Shown here piece after piece: positions 43,929 through 52,805 of a DNA stretch of 64,000 bases. Each line of letters opens with the position of its first letter. Within the stretch, counting starts at the first letter, position 1. Under the pieces are notes generated by a model. It was not told the origin of the DNA. It did not search any database and saw nothing but the letters and a program-made list of their open reading frames with translations. The DNA is from Verrucomicrobiaceae bacterium E54 (GTDB lineage Bacteria > Verrucomicrobiota > Verrucomicrobiia > Verrucomicrobiales > Akkermansiaceae): positions 1 through 64,000 of the forward strand of contig JAKZES010000008.1 of assembly GCA_022548915.1 (NCBI GenBank), in the 5' to 3' direction. The position numbers and the translations under genes are program-made.

Positions 43929-43957
43929 GGAATACATATCTCCCGCAATTGGGTCAA
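43929..43957 (-). promoter_or_regulatory. Sigma-70-like promoter of the small unit
   Basis: Reverse strand: -35 TTGACC at 43957-43952, a 17-nt spacer, -10 TATTCC at 43934-43929, and AT-rich sequence upstream of -35 resembling an UP element. Transcription would start near 43922, leaving a leader of about 17 nt before the 57-aa ORF. Confidence 0.65.
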
Positions 43958-44026
43958 CCTAAAATAACAATTCTTTCATCATCGATGCATCACAAGCGAT
44001 ATGGGGAAAGCAAATGTGCCATGGAC

Positions 44027-44431
44027 TCACTCGCCACCCTGCCGCGTCTCGAGCGTCTTGAGCAGAATGCGCAGGGCACCGCCCGAAATCCAGACCTCGA
44101 CCATCAGACAGGCCAGCGACAACCCCATCAGCGCCAGCGCGGTTCCGAAGCACGAGACCGCCAGCCACTGGACGCCACCGATGACCGCGAGCATCGACAC
44201 CACGCAGAGAAACAGACTCACCGCCCCGAAAAACTGCATCCAGCGGATCAGCGTGAGGCGGCGTCGCAGGTTGGAGATCTGCCGCATCAGCGTTTCATCC
44301 CGCTCGGTCGTCCACGCGCCGTAGAGCTGGCGGATCAATGCCGCCAGGTGGAGGAAGCGGTTGGTGAACGACAGGAACAGGAGGCTGATCGCCGGGAACA
44401 GGAGTGCGGGTGTGGAGACTTCGAGGGTCAC
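44027..44431 (-). CDS. DUF2721 membrane protein
   Basis: 134 residues from a GTG at 44431, whose product MTLEVSTPALLFPAISLLFL has the usual DUF2721 start; another GTG at 44485 would add 18 residues. The first hydrophobic helix (about 6-25) is followed by NRFLHLAALIRQLY and a charged helix DETLMRQISNLRRRLTLIRW. Two further helices near 70-115 lie around FFGAVSLFLCVVSMLAVIGG and FGTALALMGLSLACLMVEVW. The family is an integral inner-membrane protein of unknown function. It is divergent from the cardiolipin synthase gene. Confidence 0.85.
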   Translation of the reverse strand: MTLEVSTPALLFPAISLLFLSFTNRFLHLAALIRQLYGAWTTERDETLMRQISNLRRRLTLIRWMQFFGAVSLFLCVVSMLAVIGGVQWLAVSCFGTALALMGLSLACLMVEVWISGGALRILLKTLETRQGGE

Positions 44432-44513
44432 GCCCGCTTGTAGCTGCCCGGATGCGCGCCGACGAGGCTCGGTTCCTGCTTTCACCCACGCCCGGGACTG
44501 CTAGAAAGGGGCG

Positions 44514-45947
44514 GTGCCTGAACTTGTTTCACCCCCGTTCCTGACGCTGCTCGGTCTCGTGCTGCTCCACGCGATCGGAATCGGGCACATCGTGCACGTG
44601 CTGATCCACGGCCGGACGGCCCAGGGCACGATCGCCTGGATCGTCTGCATGGCGGTGCTGCCGTGGCTGGCGATTCCCTTCTACTGGATCGCCGGTCGGC
44701 GGCGCTTCACGGGCTACGTCCGGGCACGCCGTTCCGAGGACGAGGACGTGCGCCGGACCCTGGAGGACCTCCACCGTCGGCTCAGGGAATACGAGCTCGA
44801 GCCCGACGACGCCTTCGGCCGGGCCGCCCGGACCCTCGGAGGACTTCCTTTCACCAAGGGCAACGACATCGAACTGCTGATCGACGGCGACGAAACCTTC
44901 ACCGCCATCTTCCGCGCCATCGCCTCGGCGGAGAATTACCTGCTGGTCAACTTCTTCATCGTGAAGAACGACCTCGTCGGGAGGAAGTTCCAGCAAGCCC
45001 TCATCGAGCGCGCCCGCAAGGGTGTCCGGGTCTTCTTCCTTTTCGATGAAATCGGATCCCACAAGCTCCCCAACGCCTACCTGGCCGAGATGGAGGACGC
45101 GGGCATCGAGTGCCATTCCTTCGGCACCAACCGCTTCTGGTGGTCCCGCCTCCAGATCAATTTCCGCAACCACCGCAAGATCGTCGTCGTCGACGGCCGC
45201 GAGGCCTTCATCGGAGGCCTGAACGTCGGCGACGAGTACCTCGGCCGCGACAAGAAGTTCGGCGCATGGCGCGACACCCACCTGCAGCTCCGCGGACCCA
45301 CCGTCCAGGCCATCCAGCTGGTCTTTCTGGAGGACTGGAACTGGGCCGCCGACGAGCGCATCACCGGCCTCGACTGGGACGGCGACCCGCAACCCCACGA
45401 CGAGATCACCGCCATCCTCCCCACCGGCCCGGCGGATCCGGCGGACTCGTGGCAACTGATCGTCGCCGAAGCCTGCAACAGCGCGAAGCAGCGCCTGTGG
45501 ATCACCTCTCCCTATTTCGTCCCCGACGCCGGCGTGCTGACCGCTCTCCAGACCGCGGCCATCCGCGGGGTCGATGTGCGGATCCTGCTTCCCGAAAAGG
45601 CCGACCACCGGATGGTCTGGCTCGCCGCCTTCACTTTTTATGAGGAAACCCTCCCCTACGGCATCCGGCTGTTCCGCTACCACGAGGGCTTCCTTCACCA
45701 GAAGGTCATGCTCGTCGACGACCGCTACGGCTTTGTCGGCACCGGCAACCTCGACAACCGCTCGTTCCGCCTGAACTTCGAGATCACCGCCGTGACCACC
45801 GACACCGGATTCATCGGCGAACTCACGGAAATGCTGGAGAAGGATTTCGATCGGTCCCGCGAGGTCGAGATGGAGGATTTCACGAAAAGTCATGTCCTCT
45901 TCCGGCTCGCATGCCGGGCCGCCCGCCTCGCCGCTCCGGTGCTCTGA
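44514..45947 (+). CDS. Cardiolipin synthase-like phospholipase D family protein
   Basis: 477 residues from a GTG start. Two N-terminal membrane spans (about 8-30 and 38-60) are followed by two PLD domains. HKD 1 is N-H220-R-K222 with D227, followed by GREAFIGGLN; HKD 2 is H395-Q-K397 with D402, followed by GFVGTGNLDNRS. The C-terminus FTKSHVLFRLACRAARLAAP is typical. ClsA-type enzymes condense two phosphatidylglycerols to cardiolipin in the inner membrane. The gene precedes mdh on the same strand, 141 nt apart. Confidence 0.93.
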   Translation: MPELVSPPFLTLLGLVLLHAIGIGHIVHVLIHGRTAQGTIAWIVCMAVLPWLAIPFYWIAGRRRFTGYVRARRSEDEDVRRTLEDLHRRLREYELEPDDAFGRAARTLGGLPFTKGNDIELLIDGDETFTAIFRAIASAENYLLVNFFIVKNDLVGRKFQQALIERARKGVRVFFLFDEIGSHKLPNAYLAEMEDAGIECHSFGTNRFWWSRLQINFRNHRKIVVVDGREAFIGGLNVGDEYLGRDKKFGAWRDTHLQLRGPTVQAIQLVFLEDWNWAADERITGLDWDGDPQPHDEITAILPTGPADPADSWQLIVAEACNSAKQRLWITSPYFVPDAGVLTALQTAAIRGVDVRILLPEKADHRMVWLAAFTFYEETLPYGIRLFRYHEGFLHQKVMLVDDRYGFVGTGNLDNRSFRLNFEITAVTTDTGFIGELTEMLEKDFDRSREVEMEDFTKSHVLFRLACRAARLAAPVL

Positions 45948-46088
45948 GGAGCCCGGTATTCCGGCGATTTGCGCACTTCGCACATTCCACCAAAACCGCC
46001 TCACCGCCTCCGATCCGGTCCGGATACGGTTGACCCACACAGCAAGTCTCGACTACCTCGCTGCCGTCAATTCCACCCGACAACTCAC

Positions 46089-47078
46089 ATGAAGGATCCC
46101 ATCACCATCTCCATCACCGGCGCCGCCGGCAACATCGGCTACGCCCTGCTCTTCCGCATCGCCTCCGGCTCCGTTTTCGGACCCGACCAACCGGTCAACC
46201 TCAACCTGATCGAGATCGAGCCCGCCCTGCCCGCGCTGGAAGGCGTGGTCATGGAACTCGATGACTGCGCGTTCCCGCTGCTCAACAGCATCGTCGCCAC
46301 CGCCGACCTCAATGCCGGCTTCCGCGACGCCGATTGGGCGCTACTCGTCGGTTCGGTGCCGCGCAAGGCCGGCATGGAGCGCAACGACCTGCTCGGCATC
46401 AACGGCAAGATCTTCACCGGCCAGGGCCGGGCCATCGCTTCCAATGCCAAGCCGACCTGCCGCACGCTGGTGGTCGGCAACCCGTGCAACACCAACTGCC
46501 TGATCGCCATGGCCAATGCCTCCGGCATGCCGAAGAACCAGTTCTTCGCCATGACCCGGCTCGACGAGAACCGCGCCAAGTCGCAGCTCGCCAAGAAGGC
46601 CGGCGTGCACCCCTCGCAGGTCACCAACCTGTGCATCTGGGGCAACCACTCGGCGACCCAGTATCCCGACTTCACCAATGCCAAGATCGACGGCAGGCCG
46701 GTCACCGAGGTCATCACCGACCGCGAGTGGCTCGAGGGCGAATTCATCACCACCGTCCAGCAGCGTGGTGCCGCCATCATCAAGGCCCGCGGGGCTTCCT
46801 CCGCCGCCTCGGCCGCCAACGCGGCGCTCGACACGGTCGTCAGCCTCATCACCCCGACCCCCGAGGGCGACTGGCACAGCGTCGCCGTGGCCAGCGACGG
46901 CTCCTACGGCATCGAGGAAGGCATCATCACCTCCATGCCGATCAAGACCAACGCCGACGGCAGCTGGGAGGTCGTGCAGGGCGTCCCGGTGAATGATTTC
47001 AGCCAGGGCAAGATCGACGCCACCGTCGCCGAGCTCAAGGAAGAGCGCGAGGCGGTGAAGGACCTCATCCCCGGCTGA
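46089..47078 (+). CDS. mdh: Malate dehydrogenase
   Basis: 329 residues from ATG 46089. NAD-binding GAAGNIG at 11-17; substrate loop [14 protein letters not shown] at 89-102 with its arginines; catalytic Asp159 and following Arg in [13 protein letters not shown]; catalytic His187 in [11 protein letters not shown]. This is the longer MDH type of about 325-330 residues, related to the cytosolic eukaryotic form. It oxidises malate to oxaloacetate with NAD+ in the TCA cycle. A strong terminator follows 38 nt after the stop, so it is the end of its transcript. Confidence 0.95.
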   Translation: MKDPITISITGAAGNIGYALLFRIASGSVFGPDQPVNLNLIEIEPALPALEGVVMELDDCAFPLLNSIVATADLNAGFRDADWALLVGSVPRKAGMERNDLLGINGKIFTGQGRAIASNAKPTCRTLVVGNPCNTNCLIAMANASGMPKNQFFAMTRLDENRAKSQLAKKAGVHPSQVTNLCIWGNHSATQYPDFTNAKIDGRPVTEVITDREWLEGEFITTVQQRGAAIIKARGASSAASAANAALDTVVSLITPTPEGDWHSVAVASDGSYGIEEGIITSMPIKTNADGSWEVVQGVPVNDFSQGKIDATVAELKEEREAVKDLIPG

Positions 47079-47116
47079 GCCGGCGCGCGACCCGGTCGCG
47101 CCTCGTCAGTTCTCAG

Positions 47117-47150
47117 AAGCCCGGCCATCCACTGGATCGCCGGGCTTTTT
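47117..47150 (+). terminator. Rho-independent terminator after mdh
   Basis: AAGCCCGGC (47117-47125) pairs perfectly with GCCGGGCTT (47139-47147) over a 13-nt loop, and the T-run continues to 47150. Confidence 0.85.
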
Positions 47151-47261
47151 CGTGCCGGGGAAATCACGCCAGCGACGCCGCGCCGTCTCCATGATCAAAC
47201 GCCCGCACGACCTGCGTATCACTGGCCACTTCCAAACCTCCATCCCCCGTCAACCCGGATC

Positions 47262-49763
47262 ATGAAACCCATCAGCTTCCTCGCGGCCACCCTCTCGCTG
47301 TTCGCCCTGCACGCCGCTCCGGTGCCCCTCGAACTTTCCCGCCCCGATGGAAAGCCCGGCAATTCCGACAAACCCGTCAAGGTCTACATCCTCGCCGGAC
47401 AATCGAACATGGTCGGCATGGGCGACATCCAGGGAGCCCGGCCTCCCCACCCCGCCGTCTATCTGTCCGCCGATCCAGCCATCATTCCCGGCCAGATGCC
47501 GGCCGGCACCCAGCGCAGCAAGGGCGCCTGCAAGTGGTTCTGGAAAAACATCCCGGCTCTCCGCTCCCACGGTCTTTTCCAGTCCGCCGACGAGTCATCG
47601 CCAACCGGTGCCGTGGTCGCCATCCACAAGGGTGCCTACGATCCGAAGGCGGACTACACCAAGCTCAAGCCGGCTGAAAGCACCACCATGAAGCTGGGTC
47701 AGGTGGCGGCGACCGTCCCCGCCCTCGAAGGTGCCTGCACGACGGTCGCCCGCGCCTTCATCGAAGTCCCCGAAACCGGCTCCTATCTGGTGCACGTCGG
47801 CTTTGGCGACAGCACCCACGCGGTCGCTCAAGTCAACGGCCGCGAAGTTTACCGCAAGGAGACCGACGGACAACCCGCACTCACCAAGGTCACCCTAGAG
47901 GCCGGCCAGCGTTATCCGCTCACCATCACCTATCTCAGGGGAGGATCGGCCGCCCTGTGGCTGGAGCAGGTGGATCTCGTCGGCAAGGGCGACCTGGTCA
48001 CGCTCACGAAAAAGGACGGCAAGTTTCCCTTCCTAGTCGACGAGGCGGGCGAGTGGACCGTCCGCCAGGATGTACATTTCAGGGAGGCCAGGGTTCTCAA
48101 GGGCGACAAGAGCGGCCCGCTTACCGCCACCTCCAACGGCGGCAGCATCGGACCGGAGCTTGGCTTCGGTTTCGTGATGGGTACCTACCACGACGAGCAG
48201 GTGCTGTTGATCAAGACCGCCATGGGCAACCGCTCGCTGGCCTCCGACTTCCGGCCGCCCTCCAGCGGCAAGTTCGACCCCGAGAGCGAGTGGGAAGGTT
48301 TGGAGTACCGCCTCATGCTCAAGGGCGTGCGCGAAACGCTTGAGAACATCGGCGAATACGTGCCCGGCTACCAGGGACAGGGATACGAACTCACCGGCTT
48401 TTGCTGGTTCCAGGGCCACAAGGACCGCGGATCGAGCAAGGAGGAGTACGAGAGCCATCTGGTCAACCTGATCCAGGACCTGCGCAAGGACCTCGAGGCT
48501 CCCAACATGAAGGCCGTGGTCGCCACGGCCGGGTTCGGCGGATACCGCATTCTAAGCGGCGACTGGAGCGGTGTGTGGGAGGCCCAGATGGCCGTGGGCG
48601 ACCCCGCACAGCATCCCGAGTTCAAAGGCAACGTGGCCTCGGTCGACACCCGGGACTTCTGGCGCGAAATCGAGGAGTCGCCTCGAAGCCAGGACTACCA
48701 CTACCACCGCAACCCGGAGTTTTACCTGCTGACGGGCGAGGCCATGGGTCGTGCGATGGTGCGCCTGCAGGGCGGTGAAGCGGCGGAGATGCCCAAGTCG
48801 GACCGCGAAGCGAAGACCAAGGCGGCCATGGCGACGGAAGCCGCGACGCCGGAGCCGACCGCAGAGCAAATCGCCGCTTCCAACGCGGCGGTCAAACCGA
48901 TGATCCTCGACGGTCTGCTGCAGGCCTATCTCGCCGACCCCCGCAACCGGAAAAAGCTCGAAACCGCCTTCGTCACGGCCACGCCGATGCCGGACGCGAC
49001 TCCGGAATACCTCGAGGATACGGTGGACGACGTTGTTGCCTTCATGCAGGAGGCCGGCATCCACGAATACGACTGGACGCCTGTGCCCGACGGCATGAGG
49101 ACGGCCGATTGGCAGATCTTCGGCTTCGATCTCGCCGACAACCCCTACGACCAGACCACCCCCGTCAAACTGGAGAAGGGTCAGAAATTCAAACCCACCC
49201 CGGTGGAACTCAAGTTTCCCGCCGGCCAGGAGAATTGGTTCGCGCCCGACTTCGACCCGCAGAAAGCCGGCTGGCGAAGCGCCCCCGCCCCCTTTGGCAT
49301 GGCCATGGAGGAGGAAAGGCCGGAGGGCGTCCAGTGGCTCGCCAAGTACGCGCTCTACCCCGTCAAGCGCCCCCTGCCCACCACCGTGGTGGAGAACGAC
49401 GTGCTGCTGATGCGCGGCAGCTTCGAACTGCCACCGGTCAAGGACGGGCATCGCTACCGCATCCGCGTCGACGGCAGCATCAACGGCAATTCCGGGGAGG
49501 GCTTCGCCATCTACGTCGATGGCAGGCTGCTCGGCGAACAGAAGAACGGCGTCACCGCCTGGCGTCGGCAGGGCCTGCGGGGGAGCCATGTCTGGCAGGA
49601 ATTCCGCGACGACTTCGGGGGCGGCAAGGTGACCATCGCCGTCGCCAACTTCCCGATGAGCAACTGGAATCCGGACAGCTTCATCCCCGCGATCGGACCC
49701 TTGAGCGTGTGGATCGAGGAGCAGAAGCTGCCGCAACCGGAGCTGCCGCCACTGGAGGAGTAG
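47262..49763 (+). CDS. Secreted sialate O-acetylesterase-like (SASA) protein
   Basis: 833 residues with a signal peptide (MKPISFLAATLSLFALHAAP). The SASA/SGNH esterase core begins with KVYILAGQSNMVGMGD (40-55), with Ser48 as the expected nucleophile. It continues after an inserted beta domain (about 145-255) at GPELGFGFVMGTYHDEQVLL, with the conserved block GFCWFQGHKDRGS near 377-389. The second half carries a helical spacer (about 510-600). A C-terminal jelly-roll-like domain (about 650-820) includes YRIRVDGSINGNSGEGFAIY. The enzymes deacetylate sialic acids or plant polysaccharides. It follows the mdh terminator, with its own 111-nt upstream region. Confidence 0.88.
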   Translation: MKPISFLAATLSLFALHAAPVPLELSRPDGKPGNSDKPVKVYILAGQSNMVGMGDIQGARPPHPAVYLSADPAIIPGQMPAGTQRSKGACKWFWKNIPALRSHGLFQSADESSPTGAVVAIHKGAYDPKADYTKLKPAESTTMKLGQVAATVPALEGACTTVARAFIEVPETGSYLVHVGFGDSTHAVAQVNGREVYRKETDGQPALTKVTLEAGQRYPLTITYLRGGSAALWLEQVDLVGKGDLVTLTKKDGKFPFLVDEAGEWTVRQDVHFREARVLKGDKSGPLTATSNGGSIGPELGFGFVMGTYHDEQVLLIKTAMGNRSLASDFRPPSSGKFDPESEWEGLEYRLMLKGVRETLENIGEYVPGYQGQGYELTGFCWFQGHKDRGSSKEEYESHLVNLIQDLRKDLEAPNMKAVVATAGFGGYRILSGDWSGVWEAQMAVGDPAQHPEFKGNVASVDTRDFWREIEESPRSQDYHYHRNPEFYLLTGEAMGRAMVRLQGGEAAEMPKSDREAKTKAAMATEAATPEPTAEQIAASNAAVKPMILDGLLQAYLADPRNRKKLETAFVTATPMPDATPEYLEDTVDDVVAFMQEAGIHEYDWTPVPDGMRTADWQIFGFDLADNPYDQTTPVKLEKGQKFKPTPVELKFPAGQENWFAPDFDPQKAGWRSAPAPFGMAMEEERPEGVQWLAKYALYPVKRPLPTTVVENDVLLMRGSFELPPVKDGHRYRIRVDGSINGNSGEGFAIYVDGRLLGEQKNGVTAWRRQGLRGSHVWQEFRDDFGGGKVTIAVANFPMSNWNPDSFIPAIGPLSVWIEEQKLPQPELPPLEE

Positions 49764-49805
49764 GTGCCCGGGGCTTGTCGCGTGGCTGAGTGGGCCCCGC
49801 CCCAG

Positions 49806-49827
49806 GCGATCACCTGCTGGTGATCGC
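49806..49827 (+). terminator. Perfect hairpin after the esterase gene
   Basis: GCGATCACC (49806-49814) pairs exactly with GGTGATCGC (49819-49827) over a TGCT loop, 42 nt after the stop codon. No T-run follows, so it may act with Rho or only stabilise the mRNA end. Confidence 0.5.
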
Positions 49828-49888
49828 TCTCGCAGGCCGTTCTCTTCTCGAATCTCGACATTCCGGAGCCGTTTGATGTAATGGCGCG

Positions 49889-50149
49889 ATGAAACACTTT
49901 CAGGTTCTGAGCGCCGGAAGACCGATCTTCTTCTTCGAGGTCGGCGCGGAATACGCCGACGACGGGCTGACCGATCGCAATGTCGAGCTTGCAAGGAATC
50001 TCGCGACCGTCCTGGAAGTCGAGAAGTTCGGCCCGACCTTCGTCCCCCAGCTCATCTCCAAGATCCCGCTCGTCGTCGTCGACCGCGAACCCGACCACAG
50101 TCAGGAAGGATTGAAAGCCTGGGTCTCTCCAAAGCTGCGGAGGAGCTGA
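49889..50149 (+). CDS. Small hypothetical protein
   Basis: 86 residues. The sequence alternates strands and helices and looks like a genuine protein: a start MKHFQVLSAGRPIFFFEVGA, a helix LARNLATVLEVEKFG and a C-terminal helix. There is no signal peptide or membrane span, and no recognised family. The gene stands alone between the esterase and the convergent VapC gene. Composition is in line with the neighbours, which argues against a random frame. Confidence 0.55.
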   Translation: MKHFQVLSAGRPIFFFEVGAEYADDGLTDRNVELARNLATVLEVEKFGPTFVPQLISKIPLVVVDREPDHSQEGLKAWVSPKLRRS

Positions 50150-50207
50150 CGGGCGCCCGCCAAGCGGTGCCGGCACCTCAATCTCCGTCAAAGCCATCCA
50201 CCATCGC

Positions 50208-50609
50208 TCACCTCCGAATCCAGTCCTCCACCACCACGCCCGGCACCCGCCCGAGATGCCTGGCATTTCCCGTGACCACCGTGACCCGCAGCGCCCGGGA
50301 AATGCTCGCGATCCACAGGTCGGCATCCGGGATCGGATTTCCATCCGCCTGCAGCTTCGCCTTGAAGCCCCCGAAGAACTGCGCCCCGCGACGCCCGATG
50401 GGCATCACCTTCAGCGTCTTCAGGAAATCATCGACCACCTGCTTGTTGCGCGACGGCTCCCGCGATTTTGCCGCGCCGAAGTACAACTCACTCGCCGTGA
50501 TCTCCGTGGTCACGACCTCCTGATGGATCCCGCGCCGCCGACCGATCACCTCCTCGTTTCCGCGCAGGATCTCGACGCAGGTGTCGGTATCGAGCAGGTA
50601 GCCATTCAT
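50208..50609 (-). CDS. PIN-domain toxin (VapC/FitB-like)
   Basis: 133 residues. PIN-domain acidic residues: D7 and D9 in LLDTDTCVEIL, Glu in ITASELYFGA, and Asp in PIPDADLWIAS. The RALRVTVVTGNARHL motif occurs near the end. VapC toxins are Mg-dependent RNases, often cutting tRNA or rRNA. Its ATG overlaps the stop of the upstream RHH antitoxin (TGATG), the usual VapBC order. The FitAB style (antitoxin [10 protein letters not shown]) is closest. Confidence 0.92.
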   Translation of the reverse strand: MNGYLLDTDTCVEILRGNEEVIGRRRGIHQEVVTTEITASELYFGAAKSREPSRNKQVVDDFLKTLKVMPIGRRGAQFFGGFKAKLQADGNPIPDADLWIASISRALRVTVVTGNARHLGRVPGVVVEDWIRR

Positions 50610-50902
50610 CACCAGCTGAGATCGGCATCCCGGCCCGCGGACCGCGCCGAGTAGAGTGCTTCGATTTCCTCCTCGACGGAAAGATCCGACACCCAACTCC
50701 CCGCGAGTTTCTCCCAGGCATCGGCTTGCCCCGTCGACTCGTCCCGGAGCCGCCCCTCCTTCGCGCCGGTGTCGCCACCCTCCAAGCTCTTGCGCAAGCG
50801 GAAGAGAATCTCCCCGCTCAAGCTGCGGTGGGATTCGGCGGCCCGGCGCTTCAAGCCTGCCACCAAGTCCTCCGGGACGTTTTTCAAGGTGATCGCACTC
50901 AC
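50609..50902 (-). CDS. Ribbon-helix-helix antitoxin (FitA/VapB-like)
   Basis: 97 residues. The N-terminal ribbon-helix-helix [20 protein letters not shown] and [13 protein letters not shown] is the FitA-type DNA-binding domain. The C-terminal acidic tail ([12 protein letters not shown]) would bind the PIN toxin. It probably autoregulates the pair through the ~100-nt space before thiG, which is divergent. Confidence 0.9.
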   Translation of the reverse strand: MSAITLKNVPEDLVAGLKRRAAESHRSLSGEILFRLRKSLEGGDTGAKEGRLRDESTGQADAWEKLAGSWVSDLSVEEEIEALYSARSAGRDADLSW

Positions 50903-51009
50903 GCATCCTCAATACACCTATAGACCACCGTTTCAACACCGTTTTTACTCCATTTTTCAATCCCTCTTCCGTTCTTCCCTCTCGGCCGGATCCCCCATTC
51001 AATCGGCCC

Positions 51010-51789
51010 GTGTCCGAACCGCTCATCATCGCCGACCGCACCTTCCAGTCCCGGCTCTTCGTCGGCACCGGCAAATTCCCGTCGAACGAATCGATGCGGG
51101 CCGCCCTCGAGGCGACCGGCACGGAGATCGTGACCGTCGCCCTGCGCCGCGCCGACCTTTCCGGCGGGAACGACCCGTTCGCCAACATCCTCGATTTCAT
51201 CGATCCGGAGAAATACCTGATCCTGCCGAATACCAGCGGCGCGATGAATGCCGAGGAGGCCGTGCGTCTCGCCAAACTCGCTGCCGCCGCCGGACTGCCG
51301 AAGTGGGTGAAGCTCGAGATCCACCCCGACCCGACCTACCTGCTCCCCGACCCGATCGAGACGCTCAAGGCCGCTGAAATGCTGGTGAAGGATGGTTTCA
51401 CCGTCCTCCCCTACATCAATGCCGACCCGGTGCTCGCCAAGCGCCTGCAGGAGGTCGGCACCGCCACGGTCATGCCGCTCGGGGCGCCCATCGGCTCGAA
51501 CCAGGGCATCGCCACCCGCGACCAGATCCGCATCATCATCGACCAGGCCACCGTGCCGGTGGTGGTCGATGCCGGCATCGGCGTCCCCAGCCACGCCGCC
51601 GCGGCGATGGAACTCGGGGCGGACGCCGTGCTGGTCAACACCGCCATCGCCATCGCCGAAGACCCCGCGCGCATGGGCCGGGCCTTCAAGCTGGCCGTCG
51701 AGGCCGGCCGCGAAGCCTTCGAGACCGGTGTGCCGGAGATCCGCAACACCGCCTCGGCCACCAGTCCGCTCACCGGCTTTCTCCACTGA
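51010..51789 (+). CDS. thiG: Thiazole synthase
   Basis: 259 residues from GTG 51010. The TIM-barrel enzyme has the Schiff-base lysine K101 in WVKLEIHPD. Other motifs are [12 protein letters not shown] (14-25), [23 protein letters not shown] and [20 protein letters not shown]. It joins deoxyxylulose-5-phosphate, dehydroglycine and sulfur from ThiS-COSH to form thiazole phosphate. No thiS, thiF, thiH or thiO gene is adjacent and no TPP riboswitch was seen in the ~107-nt upstream space, so its partners must be elsewhere. Confidence 0.96.
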   Translation: MSEPLIIADRTFQSRLFVGTGKFPSNESMRAALEATGTEIVTVALRRADLSGGNDPFANILDFIDPEKYLILPNTSGAMNAEEAVRLAKLAAAAGLPKWVKLEIHPDPTYLLPDPIETLKAAEMLVKDGFTVLPYINADPVLAKRLQEVGTATVMPLGAPIGSNQGIATRDQIRIIIDQATVPVVVDAGIGVPSHAAAAMELGADAVLVNTAIAIAEDPARMGRAFKLAVEAGREAFETGVPEIRNTASATSPLTGFLH

Positions 51790-51862
51790 TTCCCCTCGGG
51801 GAAAACTCCGCGGCCTTTTTGCTTTCCCCGGTTCCGGCCTCCCTAGAGGGTCGTCCCGCCGA

Positions 51863-52795
51863 ATGAATGCCCTCAAGCGACTGGAGAGAGCGGCCAGCGA
51901 GACCTTTCTGAAGTTGCGGCTCATTGGCCGTTACGGAACCCCGAGGCCGGACCGGGCGAAGCTCCCGGGCTGCGATCATCCGATCTTCTTCGATCCCGAT
52001 GATCCCTGTGCCCGCAAGAAGATCCTCAAGGCCTCGATGCGCGGCATCGTTTCGGACAACCTCGTCTTCTGGCGCGAGTTCAACCGGCACCTCAAGCCGG
52101 ACCTGTGCGTTGACGTCGGCCTCAACTACGGCGAGTGCCTGATCGGGACGCTCTACGCGCCCCAGACCCTTCTCTACGGTTTCGAAGCGCATCCCAAGCT
52201 GATCGAGCACTTGGAGAAGAGCCGCGACCATCATCCCGACGGCGAGCGGATGACCATCAGCCATTGCCTGGTCTCCGACGCCGATGCGGACGACCGGAAG
52301 TTCTTCATCGACCTCGACTGGTCGGAGATGTCCTCCGCTGTCGAGACGAGCGGCGGCGAACACCGCCGCAGCGAGATCCGGCTGCCCGCCCGGTGCATCG
52401 ATTCCGTCATTCCGGTCGAGCATGCCAGGGACAAGACCATCCTCTTCAAGATCGACGTCGAGGGTTTCGATGCCTACGCGCTCAGGGGATTCAAGGAGAC
52501 CCTCGACGCGGCGCAGCGGTTCGTCGGCATCGTCGAATACGACACCGTTTTCAGCTCCCGTGCCGGGGTCGATTGCGCCGACTACCTCGACTGGCTCGGG
52601 GAGCACTTCGACGTGTTCCTCATCGACAGCCTCAAGCACCGGCGGCTCCGCCCGCTGCCCCGCCACGAACGCGAGCCTTCCCTTGTCGATTCGGAGAAGT
52701 CCTATCACACCGACCTCCTGCTTGCGGGCAAGGGCAATCCGGGCGGCTGGCTGCCACCGTCCTGGACGATCGACCGCGGTCACCTGAGTCGCTGA
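51863..52795 (+). CDS. FkbM-family methyltransferase
   Basis: 310 residues from ATG 51863; the frame is open upstream to 51392 inside thiG, and that extension was ignored. SAM-binding motif I is CVDVGLNYG at 82-90, the acidic loop YGFEAHP is at 105-111, and the FkbM hallmark LFKIDVEGFDAYALRGF follows near 197-213. The N-terminal ~70 residues are a basic helical extension. FkbM enzymes O-methylate sugars or other hydroxyl groups. It is the first of the glycan-type genes and is convergent with the exporter. Confidence 0.88.
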   Translation: MNALKRLERAASETFLKLRLIGRYGTPRPDRAKLPGCDHPIFFDPDDPCARKKILKASMRGIVSDNLVFWREFNRHLKPDLCVDVGLNYGECLIGTLYAPQTLLYGFEAHPKLIEHLEKSRDHHPDGERMTISHCLVSDADADDRKFFIDLDWSEMSSAVETSGGEHRRSEIRLPARCIDSVIPVEHARDKTILFKIDVEGFDAYALRGFKETLDAAQRFVGIVEYDTVFSSRAGVDCADYLDWLGEHFDVFLIDSLKHRRLRPLPRHEREPSLVDSEKSYHTDLLLAGKGNPGGWLPPSWTIDRGHLSR

Positions 52796-52805
52796 GCGAC
52801 CCTCC

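Noticed and set aside
44529-46040. 503-codon open frame antisense to cardiolipin synthase
   Set aside because: The sense strand carries both HKD motifs; the antisense product has no recognisable domain.
50903-51009. Possible TPP riboswitch before thiG
   Set aside because: The short T-rich leader lacks the conserved TPP-riboswitch elements, such as CTGAGA.
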